Made by a program: the position numbers and the translations under genes
Shown: positions 8,598-17,817 of the stretch, piece after piece
Position numbering within the stretch: position 1 is the stretch's first letter
How the letters are laid out: each line of letters opens with the position of its first letter
NCBI RefSeq assembly: GCF_024437735.1
Contig: NZ_JANFQO010000003.1
Location: 330,242-394,241, forward strand
DNA length: 64,000 nucleotides
Source: Tahibacter harae
GTDB lineage: Bacteria; Pseudomonadota; Gammaproteobacteria; Xanthomonadales; Rhodanobacteraceae
Reading direction: 5' to 3'
The notes under the pieces: model-generated
The model's input: the letters and a program-made list of their open reading frames with translations, nothing else
Told to the model about the DNA's origin: nothing
The model's database searches: none

Positions 8598-10954
8598 GCG
8601 GGAAGCTCCGGCGCCGCCACGCCCCAGGCGTGCAGCCGCGCCCAGATGGCCTTTTCGCGCTGCATGGCCCGCGCCAGCTGCTGCGCATCGCGCTCGGCCG
8701 GCAAAGCCGCGGTAAGCGCCGACTGCGGCAATTGCGTCGCCGAATGCAGGCGCAGCACCAGACTGGCGACACCGCCGCGCTCGCGCGCCGGCAGCCAGGC
8801 AAAGGCGCCGCGCAGGGCCGGCAGCGCCTGCAGGAAATCGGCGTCGTCCAGCGCGGCGATGAGGCGATCCACCTCGGCGATGAAATCCTCGCGCTGGCTC
8901 AATTGTTCCCGCGCCAGCGCAAGCAGACCGGACAAGGCATCGCCAAGCTGCTCCGGCGCCAGCGCGCGCAGCAGCGCCACCGCCGCGGTCAGATCGAAGG
9001 CGGCCAGGCCGGACTGTTCTTCGGCCTGGGGCAGGCTGAGCAGCGCGCCCAGCGCCGCGCCGCGGCTCAGGGGCGCGGAATCCGGGCTATGCACCTTGCG
9101 CGCGAACACGGCCAGCGCCCGCGGGCTTTCCACGCTCAGCGGCAGCGCATCGTGCGCGGCCTGGCCGCGCACCAGATCGCGCAGCGCAATCTGCGCGCGC
9201 AAGTGCGCAAAACCCTGCGCCGGTGCGATCGCCGCGGGCGGCTCCAGCAGCCACAGGGCGCGGTCGAACGCACTCTCGATCACGCTGCGCAGCAGCGGCG
9301 AAGCCGCCATGGCCAGGGCCTGGCCGTGGCGGAACAGCGGATACAGCAGGCCCAGCGCCTCGCCCAGCGGTTCGAACTGTGCGCTCGCCGCGACGGCTTC
9401 GCGCAGATCCTGCAGCAGCGCGCCGCTGGCACCGGACAGCCCGGCCAGGGCCGCCGCGTTCAGGCCCTGCGCCAGTGCGGCGACATCGCCGCGCGCGCCG
9501 CGCAGCCGTTCCTCCAGCGCCGCCTGGGCCGCTTCGGCCAGAGTCGCGCCATAGGCGCCGGCTTCGATCAGCGCGGCCTGCTGTTCCAGCGGCTGGTCCA
9601 GCTGCCACAGTTCCTCGCGCTCGCCGGACAGGGCCAGCTGCGGCCCCTGCACGCGGCGGATGCCGGGAATCTGCAGCAAAAGCAATCGGTGCAGAATGTG
9701 ACTCTTCCCGCGTCCGGCCGGCGTGAGCAGGTCCAGCCGCAGCTCGCCGCGCAATACCAGCCCGGCCGCTTCCAGCTCCTGCGCCAGCGCCGCCAGCAGC
9801 GGCGGCTGCGGCGTGGCCGGTGCAAGCCGGCCGCGCACGTCGCCGGCCAGCACGTCCATCATTTCCACCAGCAGCGGCGCGGTGCCGGCGCGGATGCGGC
9901 CGCGGTAGGTCCACGGCAGCGGCACGTCCTGGGCTTCTTTCAGCAAGGTCGCCGCGGCCGCGTCCAGCCAGTCCGCGCGCAGCGGCACGGCGTGGCCGCG
10001 CAATTGCGCCAGGCCCTGGGCGTGGGTATGCAGCGCGATCAGGTCCGCGGTCGAGGCGACCAGCCTGCGCTGGCGCAGGCGCTGGGCCGTGTCCTGCATC
10101 AGCCGCAGCCCCGCGGCCTGCGCGCCGTGCTCCCACAGCCATTGGTAGTACAGCGGCGAGGACATGCCCGAGGCATAGCCCTGGAACGCATCCAGCCGCT
10201 TGAAGCTGTAGGGCACGAGAAAGGAACCGTGGCGCAGCGCGGCGTCCACCGGCGGCTGCGGCGTGGCCGGCTCCTGCGCCGCGGCCGGCAGCCCGCGCCA
10301 CAGCCGCGCCAGCGCCGGCGCGTGATAGCCGCCGCAGACCACCAGCACCGCGCCGTCGCCGCGCGCCATGGCCCAGGCGATCCAGGCGGCCATGTGCGTT
10401 TCGCGCGCGGCGTTGCCGCAGGAACCCGGATCGTCGCCGCGCAGGTGCCCGAAATACAGGTCCAGTTGTGTCGCCAGCGCGTCGGTATCGGTTTCCTGCT
10501 CGAACAGGTGATCCCACAGCGCGTCGCGGCCCTCGATGCCCAGGCTGTCTGCCAGGGCCTGCTCGTAGGCGTCGGCGCGCAGCGCATACGCGGCTTCGGG
10601 CGCGTCGGCGTAGCGGTTGGGCAGTTCGGCGAAGGCGTCGTGCCAGGCCGGCAGGTCGATGAAGCGCACGCAGGCGCCGCTGTCGCGCCCCAGCACCAGC
10701 GCCTGCCATTCCGGCGAATGCTCGGCGAACGGCGACCACGAACCGCGCTGCACGCCGGTGCCGGAAAGATAGCTGTAGATCGCCAGCGGCAATTCATGCC
10801 CCAGGAACAGCTCATCCAGGCGCGCATTGAAATCCGCCGGCCCTTCGATCAGCACGTAGCGCGGCCGCAGCGCGCGCAGCTGCGCCGCGACCAGGCGCGC
10901 GCAGGCCGGCGAGTGATGGCGCACGCCGATGATGTGCGGTGCGGCGTTGCTCAT
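8594..10954 (-). CDS. yehM: DUF5682 protein, YehM-like, with TIKI/TraB/ChaN-type motifs
   Basis: The 786-residue protein resembles E. coli YehM (DUF5682). The N-terminal 220 residues carry a motif set I associate with the TIKI/TraB/ChaN/EreA fold: a first G-x-x-H (G10-H13, GVRHHSPA), a glutamate in LIEGP (E37), an R-E-x-x-M (R184, E185, M188), and a second G-x-x-H (G208-H211, in VVCGGYHAPA). Tiki proteins are metalloproteases and EreA an esterase, so a metal-dependent hydrolase is a reasonable inference. The C-terminal two thirds are helical, alanine- and leucine-rich and unassigned. There is no signal peptide. Four-base overlaps join it to the ATPase gene upstream and the VWA gene downstream. 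Confidence 0.85.
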   Translation of the reverse strand: MSNAAPHIIGVRHHSPACARLVAAQLRALRPRYVLIEGPADFNARLDELFLGHELPLAIYSYLSGTGVQRGSWSPFAEHSPEWQALVLGRDSGACVRFIDLPAWHDAFAELPNRYADAPEAAYALRADAYEQALADSLGIEGRDALWDHLFEQETDTDALATQLDLYFGHLRGDDPGSCGNAARETHMAAWIAWAMARGDGAVLVVCGGYHAPALARLWRGLPAAAQEPATPQPPVDAALRHGSFLVPYSFKRLDAFQGYASGMSSPLYYQWLWEHGAQAAGLRLMQDTAQRLRQRRLVASTADLIALHTHAQGLAQLRGHAVPLRADWLDAAAATLLKEAQDVPLPWTYRGRIRAGTAPLLVEMMDVLAGDVRGRLAPATPQPPLLAALAQELEAAGLVLRGELRLDLLTPAGRGKSHILHRLLLLQIPGIRRVQGPQLALSGEREELWQLDQPLEQQAALIEAGAYGATLAEAAQAALEERLRGARGDVAALAQGLNAAALAGLSGASGALLQDLREAVAASAQFEPLGEALGLLYPLFRHGQALAMAASPLLRSVIESAFDRALWLLEPPAAIAPAQGFAHLRAQIALRDLVRGQAAHDALPLSVESPRALAVFARKVHSPDSAPLSRGAALGALLSLPQAEEQSGLAAFDLTAAVALLRALAPEQLGDALSGLLALAREQLSQREDFIAEVDRLIAALDDADFLQALPALRGAFAWLPARERGGVASLVLRLHSATQLPQSALTAALPAERDAQQLARAMQREKAIWARLHAWGVAAPELPA

Positions 10955-12066
10955 GGCAGGCGGTGGCGCGCCTCGAAATACGCGCGCCAGTGATTGCCGC
11001 TCTTCTTCGCCACCTTCTGCTCGAAATAGCGGCGCAGCTTGGCGCGGTCGTCCGCGTCGTCCTTGACCACGGTGCCGGCGATGCAGTCGACCAGGTCCGC
11101 CGGCTCGCCTTCGCGCTGCTCCAGGAACCAGGCGCGTACACCTACCGCGTGAGCGACGTTCACCGCCTCGGCGGTGGACATCACCGCATTGAGCCGGTCC
11201 ATGCCGCCTTCGCGGCGCGCGCCGTCCTGGCTTGCGCGCAGATCGCGGAACGTGGTCACCAGCAGTTCCAGCACGCTGCCCGGCACGCTGTGCGGAATGC
11301 CGCTGCGTGCGAGCAGTTCGGCAGAAGCCTGCTGCACCAGGGCCAGCTCGCGCTCGTAGTCGAGGATGGGGAAGACCGTCTCGAAATCGAAGCGGCGCTT
11401 GAGCGCGGCCGACATCTCGTTCACGCCGCGGTCGCGCGTATTGGCCGTGGCGATGATGTTGAAGCCTTCGCGCGCATACAGCATGGCGTGCTCGCCGGAC
11501 AGCTCGGGCACGGCCATCACGCGGTCCGACAGCATGCCGAGCAGACAGTCCTGCACTTCCAGCGGCGCGCGCGTGATTTCCTCGAAGCGCACCACGCGGC
11601 CGTCGCGCATGCCCTGGTACAGCGGCGCCGGCACCAGCGCGCGCGGGCTGGGGCCTTCGTTGATGAGCAGGGCGTAGTTCCAGGAATACTTGATCTGGTC
11701 CTCGGTGATCGAGGCGCCGCCCTGGATGGTCAGCGTGGAAACGCCCGAGACCGCCGTCGCCAGCAGTTCCGACAGCAGCGACTTGGCCGTGCCCGGCTCG
11801 CCGACCAGCATCAGCCCGCGTCCGGTGGCCAGCGTCACCAGCATGCGTTCCACCGCCGCGACCGGCGCGACGATCTTGCGCGTGACGCCGAGCTTGTCGT
11901 CGCCCAGCACGAAGGCGCGCGCGGCCTTCAGGCTCAGCGCCCAGCCGGGCGGGCGCGGGTCGCGGTCCGCTGCGGCCAAGCGCTGCAGCTGTTCGGCATA
12001 GAGGATTTCCGCCGGCGGGCGCTGCAGGGAAACCGCGGTGTCGTTGTTCTTGGCCATGATCCTCAT
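10951..12066 (-). CDS. yehL: MoxR-family AAA+ ATPase, YehL-like
   Basis: A MoxR-type AAA+ ATPase of about 371 residues. Walker A is GEPGTAKS, close to residue 90. Walker B reads VVRFEEITRAP, with Glu in place of the first acidic Asp. Sensor 1 is IIATANTRDRG and an arginine finger lies in ALKRRFDFE. MoxR ATPases act with VWA partners as chaperones or remodelling machines, and the VWA gene is two genes downstream. Two starts nine bases apart are possible; the upstream ATG is used here, and the downstream one (12057) gives MAKNND. The stop overlaps the DUF5682 start as ATGA. An open frame continues upstream into yehI but has the composition of an antisense frame and is not part of this gene. Confidence 0.9.
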   Translation of the reverse strand: MRIMAKNNDTAVSLQRPPAEILYAEQLQRLAAADRDPRPPGWALSLKAARAFVLGDDKLGVTRKIVAPVAAVERMLVTLATGRGLMLVGEPGTAKSLLSELLATAVSGVSTLTIQGGASITEDQIKYSWNYALLINEGPSPRALVPAPLYQGMRDGRVVRFEEITRAPLEVQDCLLGMLSDRVMAVPELSGEHAMLYAREGFNIIATANTRDRGVNEMSAALKRRFDFETVFPILDYERELALVQQASAELLARSGIPHSVPGSVLELLVTTFRDLRASQDGARREGGMDRLNAVMSTAEAVNVAHAVGVRAWFLEQREGEPADLVDCIAGTVVKDDADDRAKLRRYFEQKVAKKSGNHWRAYFEARHRLP

Positions 12067-12140
12067 CTCTACATCAACGTTGACGGCCGCAGCCGGTGCG
12101 GCGCGGTTTTGCCAGCGGTATGCGGTACGACGGCAGCGCC

Positions 12141-15100
12141 TCAGCCATTGGTCAGGTATTCCATATCGCGCACCAGCTCGCTGGCGGCGATGGCGTCGAG
12201 TTCGCTCAGCGGCAGCGGATCCTGCATGTCGCCCCAGGCCGAAGGCTTGCCGACCTGGATCTGGCGCAGTTTCTGCTCGGCGTATTCGCCGACCAGGCCG
12301 ACGATGATGCCGGGATCCAGTTGCAGCTCGATCACGCGGTCGCCCTTGAGCGGCTTGGTGAAATACCAGATGCAGCCGCCGTCCTGGGCCTGGCCGCGGC
12401 GCCAGCCCTTGTTGACCAGGCCGAGCACGCGGCCGGTGGGCACGACCCGGTCCAGCCAGCGCTCCAGCTTGCGCTGGCCCAGTTCCTCCGGTGTGAGCGC
12501 GTGGCTGTCGCGGCCGAGCTGGGCGAAGGGCTGCAGCAGTTCGTAGTCGGCGAACAGCTGGCCGAAGGCGGCGGCCTGGTCGGCCGGCAGTTCCAGCGCA
12601 TGCGGCAAGCCAATGCGCCGGGTTTCGTCCAGGCCCAGTTGCAGCGGATTGTCTTCGGCATCGCTGAAGCTGCCATCCTCGGCCACGCGGAAACAATGCA
12701 GCAGGCGGCCGCCGTGGCTGTCCTCGGCGCTATCCATTTCGTACACGCCCCAGACCAGGCGCTGCACCAGATGGCGCAGCAGCGGATGGCCGGCGAGGAA
12801 CTGGCGGAACACGTCCTCGCTCCAGCGCCGGCGCGTGCACATGGCGACTTCCAGGCGCTGCACCTGCTGCTGGGCGATAGTGCGCGCATCTTTCTTCAGC
12901 GCCTTGAACCGTTCCACCGCCGCGGCCGACAGTGCGGCATCGTCGGTCTTCCTGGGCTTGGGCAGATCGGCCAGACGCGCGCCGTCGGCATCGCTGACGT
13001 ACGGCTTCAGCGCCTCGTCGAAGCCGACGCGGAACTGGCGCGGGCCGAAATCCAGGATCAGGATGCCGCTTTCGTCCAGGCCCAGGTCCGGCGCCAGGCG
13101 GTCTTCCAGTTCCTCGGCGCTGAGCCCGCGCGCCTGCGCGATGGCGTCGATCTTTTCCCGTGCCTTGTCCTGCAATCCCTTGAATTTCACTTTCTGCGCG
13201 ATGCCGTTGAGCAGCATCAGCGCCACGTCGCTGCCGATCGCGGCCAGCACGTCCAGGCCGGCCACGGCGCGCGCGTGCGCTGCTTCGCCGGGCCAGGCGC
13301 GGATCAGCGGCGTGAGCCGGCGCGCCGTATCGTCGTTGCCGAACCAGCCCAGCGCATTCAGCGCCCAGCCTTCCTTGGACGGCGAGCCGGCGCCGAGCCA
13401 GGCGTTGAACAGGTCCCAGGCGAAATCCGCCAGCGATTCGCGCGTGCAGGCTTCGGCCACCTGGCCTATGCCGGCATACAGTTCCTCGTGGCTGGGGAAT
13501 GCCAGCATGTCGCCCAGGTGCTGCAGCGCTCCGTCGGACAGGGCCTTGCCGCTGCCGCGCAGCAGCGGCCGGCGCCAGCTGCGCGGCGCCCAGAATGCCG
13601 GTGCCGGAGCGCGTTTACTGGGAAAGCGGTCCAGCGCATCTTCCTGCAGCACGCTGCCCAGGCCGGCGACCACGTCGTCGCGGCCGTAGCGCGCGGCCAT
13701 CTCCAGCAGCAGCGCCTCGTGCCCGTTCGCCGCCAGCAGGCGCAGCGCCGAGCCGGCGCAGTCGCGCGCTTCGCCGGGCTTGCCCAGGGCCGGCGCGATC
13801 AATGCCGCCGCAGCATGCTGCGGATAGCGCAGCAGCCAGTCGCGGCCGAAGCCGCGCAAGGTCTTGAGCCTGGTCAGCGCGCGGGCTGCAACGACGGCGA
13901 GTTCGGTATCCGCATAGCGCAGGGCCAGCCCGGTAAACGCGCCGGGATTGCGCCGTATCGCGCGCAGCACGCCGGGCCAGGCGCGCGGGCCGTAGCGCGC
14001 GGCGACGAATTCCACGTCGCTTTCGGAACTGGCTTCGCCGACCAGTTCGTTCCAGAAGGCGACGCCGACGTCGTCCGGCAGCTGGGACAGCGCCGCGCCG
14101 TCGATGCTGACGTAGTAATGCTTGCGCAGCGGCTTGATCTGCCGCCACAGCGCAACCAGCGCGGCGGCGTCAACGGCCTTGACCGCCGCCAGCGCCTGTT
14201 TGCGCAGTTCCTCGTCGCGGACCCTGTCCAGGCTGGTCCAGTCCGATTCAAAGCCCAGGTCCTTGATCGCCTGCAACAGCGCGTTGTTGCCCTTGTAGCG
14301 ATTGCGCTGCCATTCGGACAGTTGCGCCGCGCGTTCGCGTTCGGCGGCCGGCCAATGCTCCTGCAGCGGCAGCACCAGCGGGGCGAGCCCGCCCACGCTG
14401 GCGATGGTCTTGCGCGGCTTGTGCCAGGGCGGATCGGCCAGCACGCGCGGCAGTTCGGTCGCGTCGGCGACGTCGGCCGGGCCGGCCAGCTGTGCGTGCA
14501 GACGTTCGATCAGCGCATGGGCCGCGGGACTGAGCCAAGGCTGCAGCGACGCGAGCGCAGCTTCGTTGTTGGCGATGAGCTGGGTCAGCAGCGGCGCCTG
14601 CGCGCCCGCCTCGCGCGGGCCGGCGCCCAGCCCGCCCGCCAGTGCCGCGAGCGCCGCCAGCGGCCAGCGCTGCGCGGCCTGGTTCAGGCGCAGCAGATGG
14701 CTCTTGCTCGTGCCCGCGATGCGCGCCAGCGCGGCCACTGCCTCGGGCAGGCCGATATGGCGCAGGAGTTCCGCGCAATTCTCGCTGGCCGGATCGCCGA
14801 GCAGTATCGGCAGCATGTCCAGGCGGCGCTCGCGCAGCAGGGTCGCCAGTGCGCCTTTGTCGTGGAAGAAATAGTGGTGTTCCGTGCGTGCGCCCTGCAG
14901 CGCCGCCAGTGCCGCCGGATCGCGCAGGCTTACGCGCAGCCACTGCGCCACGCCAGGCAGGGTCGCACCGGCCGCAGCGGTCAGGCGCATTGCGGTTTCG
15001 TCGGCGAGCTGCGCATCGTCCAGCACCACGGCCATGACCGCCTGGCGCGCCGGATGCAGCGCGGCGATGCGCTCGCGCAGGCGCTGCGCACACTGTTGCC

Positions 15101-16172
15101 ACACATCGGCGTCGGCCGCAGCCAGATGGGCGCGGAACAGCCGTTCCTCGTGACTCAGCGGCGACTGCCAGTGCGCGCCCAGCGCCGCACTCACCTGATA
15201 GCCGGCGCTGTACTTGCGTTGCAGCGTATTGCCCTGCCAGCGTGTGTCCGAACCTACCTCGAAAGTCTGCGCCAGCAGCAGCAGGTCGAAAGCCTGCACC
15301 AGGCCGCGTTCGGCGATCAGGAATTCGGCCAGGCTGCCGGAATGGGTCTCGCCGCGTACCACGCTCGCGGCCCAGGCCAGCAGCAGCGCGTCGGATTCCT
15401 CGCTGCCGCGCAGGCTGCGCTGCTGCACGCGGGTCCAGGTTTCCTGCAGCAATGCGTGCAGGGCCGGATCGGTCGCCGGCAGATCCAGCTCGGCATTCTG
15501 CAGCAGCGTCTCGCGCAGGCTCAGCCAGGCCACGCGCGGATCGCGCGGCTCGATGGGTGCGGGAAAGCGCCGCGTCGGCAGCGCCGTGGCATTGCCTTCG
15601 AGATAGCGCCAGGCCGCGTTGTAATCCAGCGGCTCGCCCGCGGCCAGCCAGGGCGGTACGCCGGGCAGCTGTGGCAGGGCGTCGAGGTCCAGTTCTTCCG
15701 CCGCGATGGCGGCAGGCGTGGCGGGCTGCCGCGCCGGTGCCGTGGACACTATGGCTGCCGCAGCTTCGTACGGCGCCGCCACCGGCGCAGCGGATGCGCC
15801 GGACGCTGAAAAATCTTCCTTCTTTTCGCCAGCAGCGGAATCCACAACATCCGAGGCCGCGGCAACCGCCGCCGCACCGCTTCCGGCCGCCGCTTTCTTC
15901 ACCGTCTTCGCTGCCGCCGGCGCGGATGCCGCAGCCGCGGCCGGCGCTGCACCAGACGCAACGCCATCGCCCCGCTCCACATAGCCCTTGCCGGTCTTCT
16001 CCGCGACCAGCTTGAGCACGGCCGCGGCGGCCTTGGCCTCGTCGGCGAAATTCTTGGTCTGGCTCTGGCCTTGGGTGCCTATGCGTCCCCAGCGCAAATT
16101 CACATCGGCGCCGGCCTGCTCCACTTCCCAGAATTTGTTCGAGGTGCCTTCGGAAAACTCGAAACGGCGCAT
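12141..16172 (-). CDS. yehI: WGR and DUF4132 domain protein, YehI/MolR-like
   Basis: A very large cytoplasmic protein (1343 residues; E. coli YehI is about 1210). The first 70 residues form a WGR domain, with the diagnostic RWGRIG near residue 28; WGR domains occur in PARPs and in bacterial MolR-like proteins and are thought to bind nucleic acid. An alanine-rich, low-complexity linker covers about residues 75-165. The long middle is helical and repeat-like. The last 290 residues match the DUF4132 pattern (RRWSEDVFRQFLAGHPLLRHLV, then GCIWYFTKPLKGD). A strong Shine-Dalgarno (GGGAAGG) precedes the ATG. It begins 47 bp after ung on the same strand and leads the MoxR-DUF5682-VWA-SWIM genes. The biochemical role is not known. 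Confidence 0.9.
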   Translation of the reverse strand: MRRFEFSEGTSNKFWEVEQAGADVNLRWGRIGTQGQSQTKNFADEAKAAAAVLKLVAEKTGKGYVERGDGVASGAAPAAAAASAPAAAKTVKKAAAGSGAAAVAAASDVVDSAAGEKKEDFSASGASAAPVAAPYEAAAAIVSTAPARQPATPAAIAAEELDLDALPQLPGVPPWLAAGEPLDYNAAWRYLEGNATALPTRRFPAPIEPRDPRVAWLSLRETLLQNAELDLPATDPALHALLQETWTRVQQRSLRGSEESDALLLAWAASVVRGETHSGSLAEFLIAERGLVQAFDLLLLAQTFEVGSDTRWQGNTLQRKYSAGYQVSAALGAHWQSPLSHEERLFRAHLAAADADVWQQCAQRLRERIAALHPARQAVMAVVLDDAQLADETAMRLTAAAGATLPGVAQWLRVSLRDPAALAALQGARTEHHYFFHDKGALATLLRERRLDMLPILLGDPASENCAELLRHIGLPEAVAALARIAGTSKSHLLRLNQAAQRWPLAALAALAGGLGAGPREAGAQAPLLTQLIANNEAALASLQPWLSPAAHALIERLHAQLAGPADVADATELPRVLADPPWHKPRKTIASVGGLAPLVLPLQEHWPAAERERAAQLSEWQRNRYKGNNALLQAIKDLGFESDWTSLDRVRDEELRKQALAAVKAVDAAALVALWRQIKPLRKHYYVSIDGAALSQLPDDVGVAFWNELVGEASSESDVEFVAARYGPRAWPGVLRAIRRNPGAFTGLALRYADTELAVVAARALTRLKTLRGFGRDWLLRYPQHAAAALIAPALGKPGEARDCAGSALRLLAANGHEALLLEMAARYGRDDVVAGLGSVLQEDALDRFPSKRAPAPAFWAPRSWRRPLLRGSGKALSDGALQHLGDMLAFPSHEELYAGIGQVAEACTRESLADFAWDLFNAWLGAGSPSKEGWALNALGWFGNDDTARRLTPLIRAWPGEAAHARAVAGLDVLAAIGSDVALMLLNGIAQKVKFKGLQDKAREKIDAIAQARGLSAEELEDRLAPDLGLDESGILILDFGPRQFRVGFDEALKPYVSDADGARLADLPKPRKTDDAALSAAAVERFKALKKDARTIAQQQVQRLEVAMCTRRRWSEDVFRQFLAGHPLLRHLVQRLVWGVYEMDSAEDSHGGRLLHCFRVAEDGSFSDAEDNPLQLGLDETRRIGLPHALELPADQAAAFGQLFADYELLQPFAQLGRDSHALTPEELGQRKLERWLDRVVPTGRVLGLVNKGWRRGQAQDGGCIWYFTKPLKGDRVIELQLDPGIIVGLVGEYAEQKLRQIQVGKPSAWGDMQDPLPLSELDAIAASELVRDMEYLTNG

Positions 16173-16219
16173 GGCCTTCCCTGCAGACGTGCGGAACGGC
16201 CAACGCTAATCGCAGCCGG

Positions 16220-16900
16220 TTACAGCGTCCAGTCCACCGGACTCTTTCCGTGGCGCATCAGGTATTCGTTCGCGGCGGAGAAATGGCCGCAGCCGATGAA
16301 GCCGCGGTGGGCCGACAGCGGCGAGGGATGCGGCGCCTTGAGCACGCAGTGGCGGCGGCCGTCGATCAGCTTGCCCTTGGCCTGGGCGTAGGAGCCCCAC
16401 AGCATGAACACCAGGCCCTCGCGCTCGCGGTTGAGGGTGTCGATGATGGAATCGGTGAAGCCTTCCCAGCCCTTGCCCTGGTGCGAGTTGGCCAGGCCCT
16501 GTTCCACCGTCAGCACCGCATTGAGCAGCAGCACGCCCTGTTCGGCCCAGCGCGTTAGGCAGCCGTGGCGCGGCGGCGAGAAGCCGAGGTCGCGCTGCAG
16601 TTCCACGTACATGTTGCGCAGCGACGGCGGCACGGCGATGCCCGGCTGCACCGAGAAACACAGGCCGTGGGCCTGGCCCGGGCCGTGGTAGGGGTCCTGG
16701 CCCAGGATCACCACTTTCACCTGATCGAACGGTGTGGCTTCCAGCGCGGCGAAGATCTGCTTCGGCGGCGGATAGATGATCTTGCCGCTGCGCAGTTCGC
16801 TGCGCAGGAATTCCGACAGGGCCTGCATGTCGGGCCGGTCCAGATAGGCACCGACGCGCTCCTTCCAGGAAGGTTCCAGCTTTACCCGCGTTTCGCTCAT
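16220..16900 (-). CDS. ung: Uracil-DNA glycosylase, family 1
   Basis: Ung removes uracil from DNA, starting base-excision repair of deaminated cytosine and misincorporated dUMP. All family-1 motifs are present in the 226-residue protein: the water-activating loop GQDPYHG with catalytic D69, the LLLN uracil-pocket motif near residue 124, and the DNA-intercalating HPSPLS loop with H191. The ATG overlaps the TGA of the upstream twin-receiver regulator by four bases, so the two are translationally coupled, an unusual partnership. yehI follows after 47 bp. Confidence 0.97.
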   Translation of the reverse strand: MSETRVKLEPSWKERVGAYLDRPDMQALSEFLRSELRSGKIIYPPPKQIFAALEATPFDQVKVVILGQDPYHGPGQAHGLCFSVQPGIAVPPSLRNMYVELQRDLGFSPPRHGCLTRWAEQGVLLLNAVLTVEQGLANSHQGKGWEGFTDSIIDTLNREREGLVFMLWGSYAQAKGKLIDGRRHCVLKAPHPSPLSAHRGFIGCGHFSAANEYLMRHGKSPVDWTL

Positions 16901-17748
16901 GCAGTTTCCGTCTGCAGCGTGGCGCGCGAATGCTGGCCCACCCGCAGCTGGAACAGCAGCTTGGTGATGAGCAGGCGTTCCTCGATGGGTTTCTCCACCA
17001 GATCGTTCGCGCCCTGGCGGATCAGTACCGCCTGGTTCTTGGGATTGTCGTCGCCGGTCATCACCAGCACCGGCAGCTGGGCCTTGCCGTAGCCGTAGTC
17101 GTTGCGGATGCGTTCGAGCAGGTCGCCGCCCGTGAGTTCGCCCTTGAGGTTCACGTCGGTGAGGACGATGTCGGCGCCGGGCACCTTGCCCTGGGCCTTG
17201 GCGGTTTCCAGCAGGGCCAGGGCGTCTTCCACGCTGACCACGTGCAGCACGGTCAGGCCGTGCTTTTCCATCATGCGCCGGGTCGCCAGGGCGACCACGC
17301 GGCTGTCCTCGACGTAGAGCACTTCGCCGGTGACATTGGATTCGGGCCGCACATAGCCGCGGATGAAGGCCGCCAGCGCGTTGAAGCCCAGCGACTTGTC
17401 GAAATAATCGGTGACCGCGTCGGACATGGTGCGCGCCACCAGGCGCTCCTGCACGTCGCCGGAAACCACCACGATGGGGATATAGGCCTGGGGCGAGTGT
17501 TCGCGGATGTGCTGGGCCAGTTCCAGCCCGTCCATGTCCGGCAGGCGCAGCGCGGTGGTGACGAAATCGACCACGCCGGATTCGAGCTGTTTCTTGGCTT
17601 CGGCGCCGCTTTCGCAGGCCAGCACGGTCACGCCCGGCAGATCGGACTTGAGCACCTGCTCGATCAGGCGGCGCACGACCTTGGAGCCGTCCACGACCAT
17701 CACCCTGGGCTCGTCGCTGGCGATATGACGGGTGAGATGGGCTTCCAT
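16897..17748 (-). CDS. Twin-receiver response regulator with a degenerate first receiver
   Basis: A 283-residue protein made only of two receiver (REC) domains, about residues 13-133 and 142-270, with no output domain. The second REC has the full phosphorylation set: E147/D148, phosphoacceptor D198 in LTDVNL, T231 and K253-P254. In the first REC the position of the phosphoacceptor (four residues before Pro70) is Ala66 and the second acidic-pocket residue is Gly21, so it probably cannot be phosphorylated. Such proteins act as phosphorelay intermediates or by protein contact. The ATG is chosen for the G-rich Shine-Dalgarno just upstream; an in-frame start 36 bases earlier lacks one. The stop overlaps the ung start. 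No histidine kinase is nearby. Confidence 0.85.
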   Translation of the reverse strand: MEAHLTRHIASDEPRVMVVDGSKVVRRLIEQVLKSDLPGVTVLACESGAEAKKQLESGVVDFVTTALRLPDMDGLELAQHIREHSPQAYIPIVVVSGDVQERLVARTMSDAVTDYFDKSLGFNALAAFIRGYVRPESNVTGEVLYVEDSRVVALATRRMMEKHGLTVLHVVSVEDALALLETAKAQGKVPGADIVLTDVNLKGELTGGDLLERIRNDYGYGKAQLPVLVMTGDDNPKNQAVLIRQGANDLVEKPIEERLLITKLLFQLRVGQHSRATLQTETA

Positions 17749-17817
17749 TAGGTTCCCCCCGAGGAACTTCCGCGTAGTACGCAAAGATTCTGGTACGGCA
17801 CCCGGATCACCTGCGGC

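Noticed and set aside
12067..12696. Upstream extension of the MoxR ATPase to a 581-codon reading frame
   Set aside because: It runs through the last 556 bases of yehI as an antisense-like arginine-rich peptide.
12096..15809. 1237-codon plus-strand frame antisense to yehI
   Set aside because: Composition is Arg/Gln/Ala-rich antisense filler; the minus-strand product has recognised WGR and DUF4132 regions.
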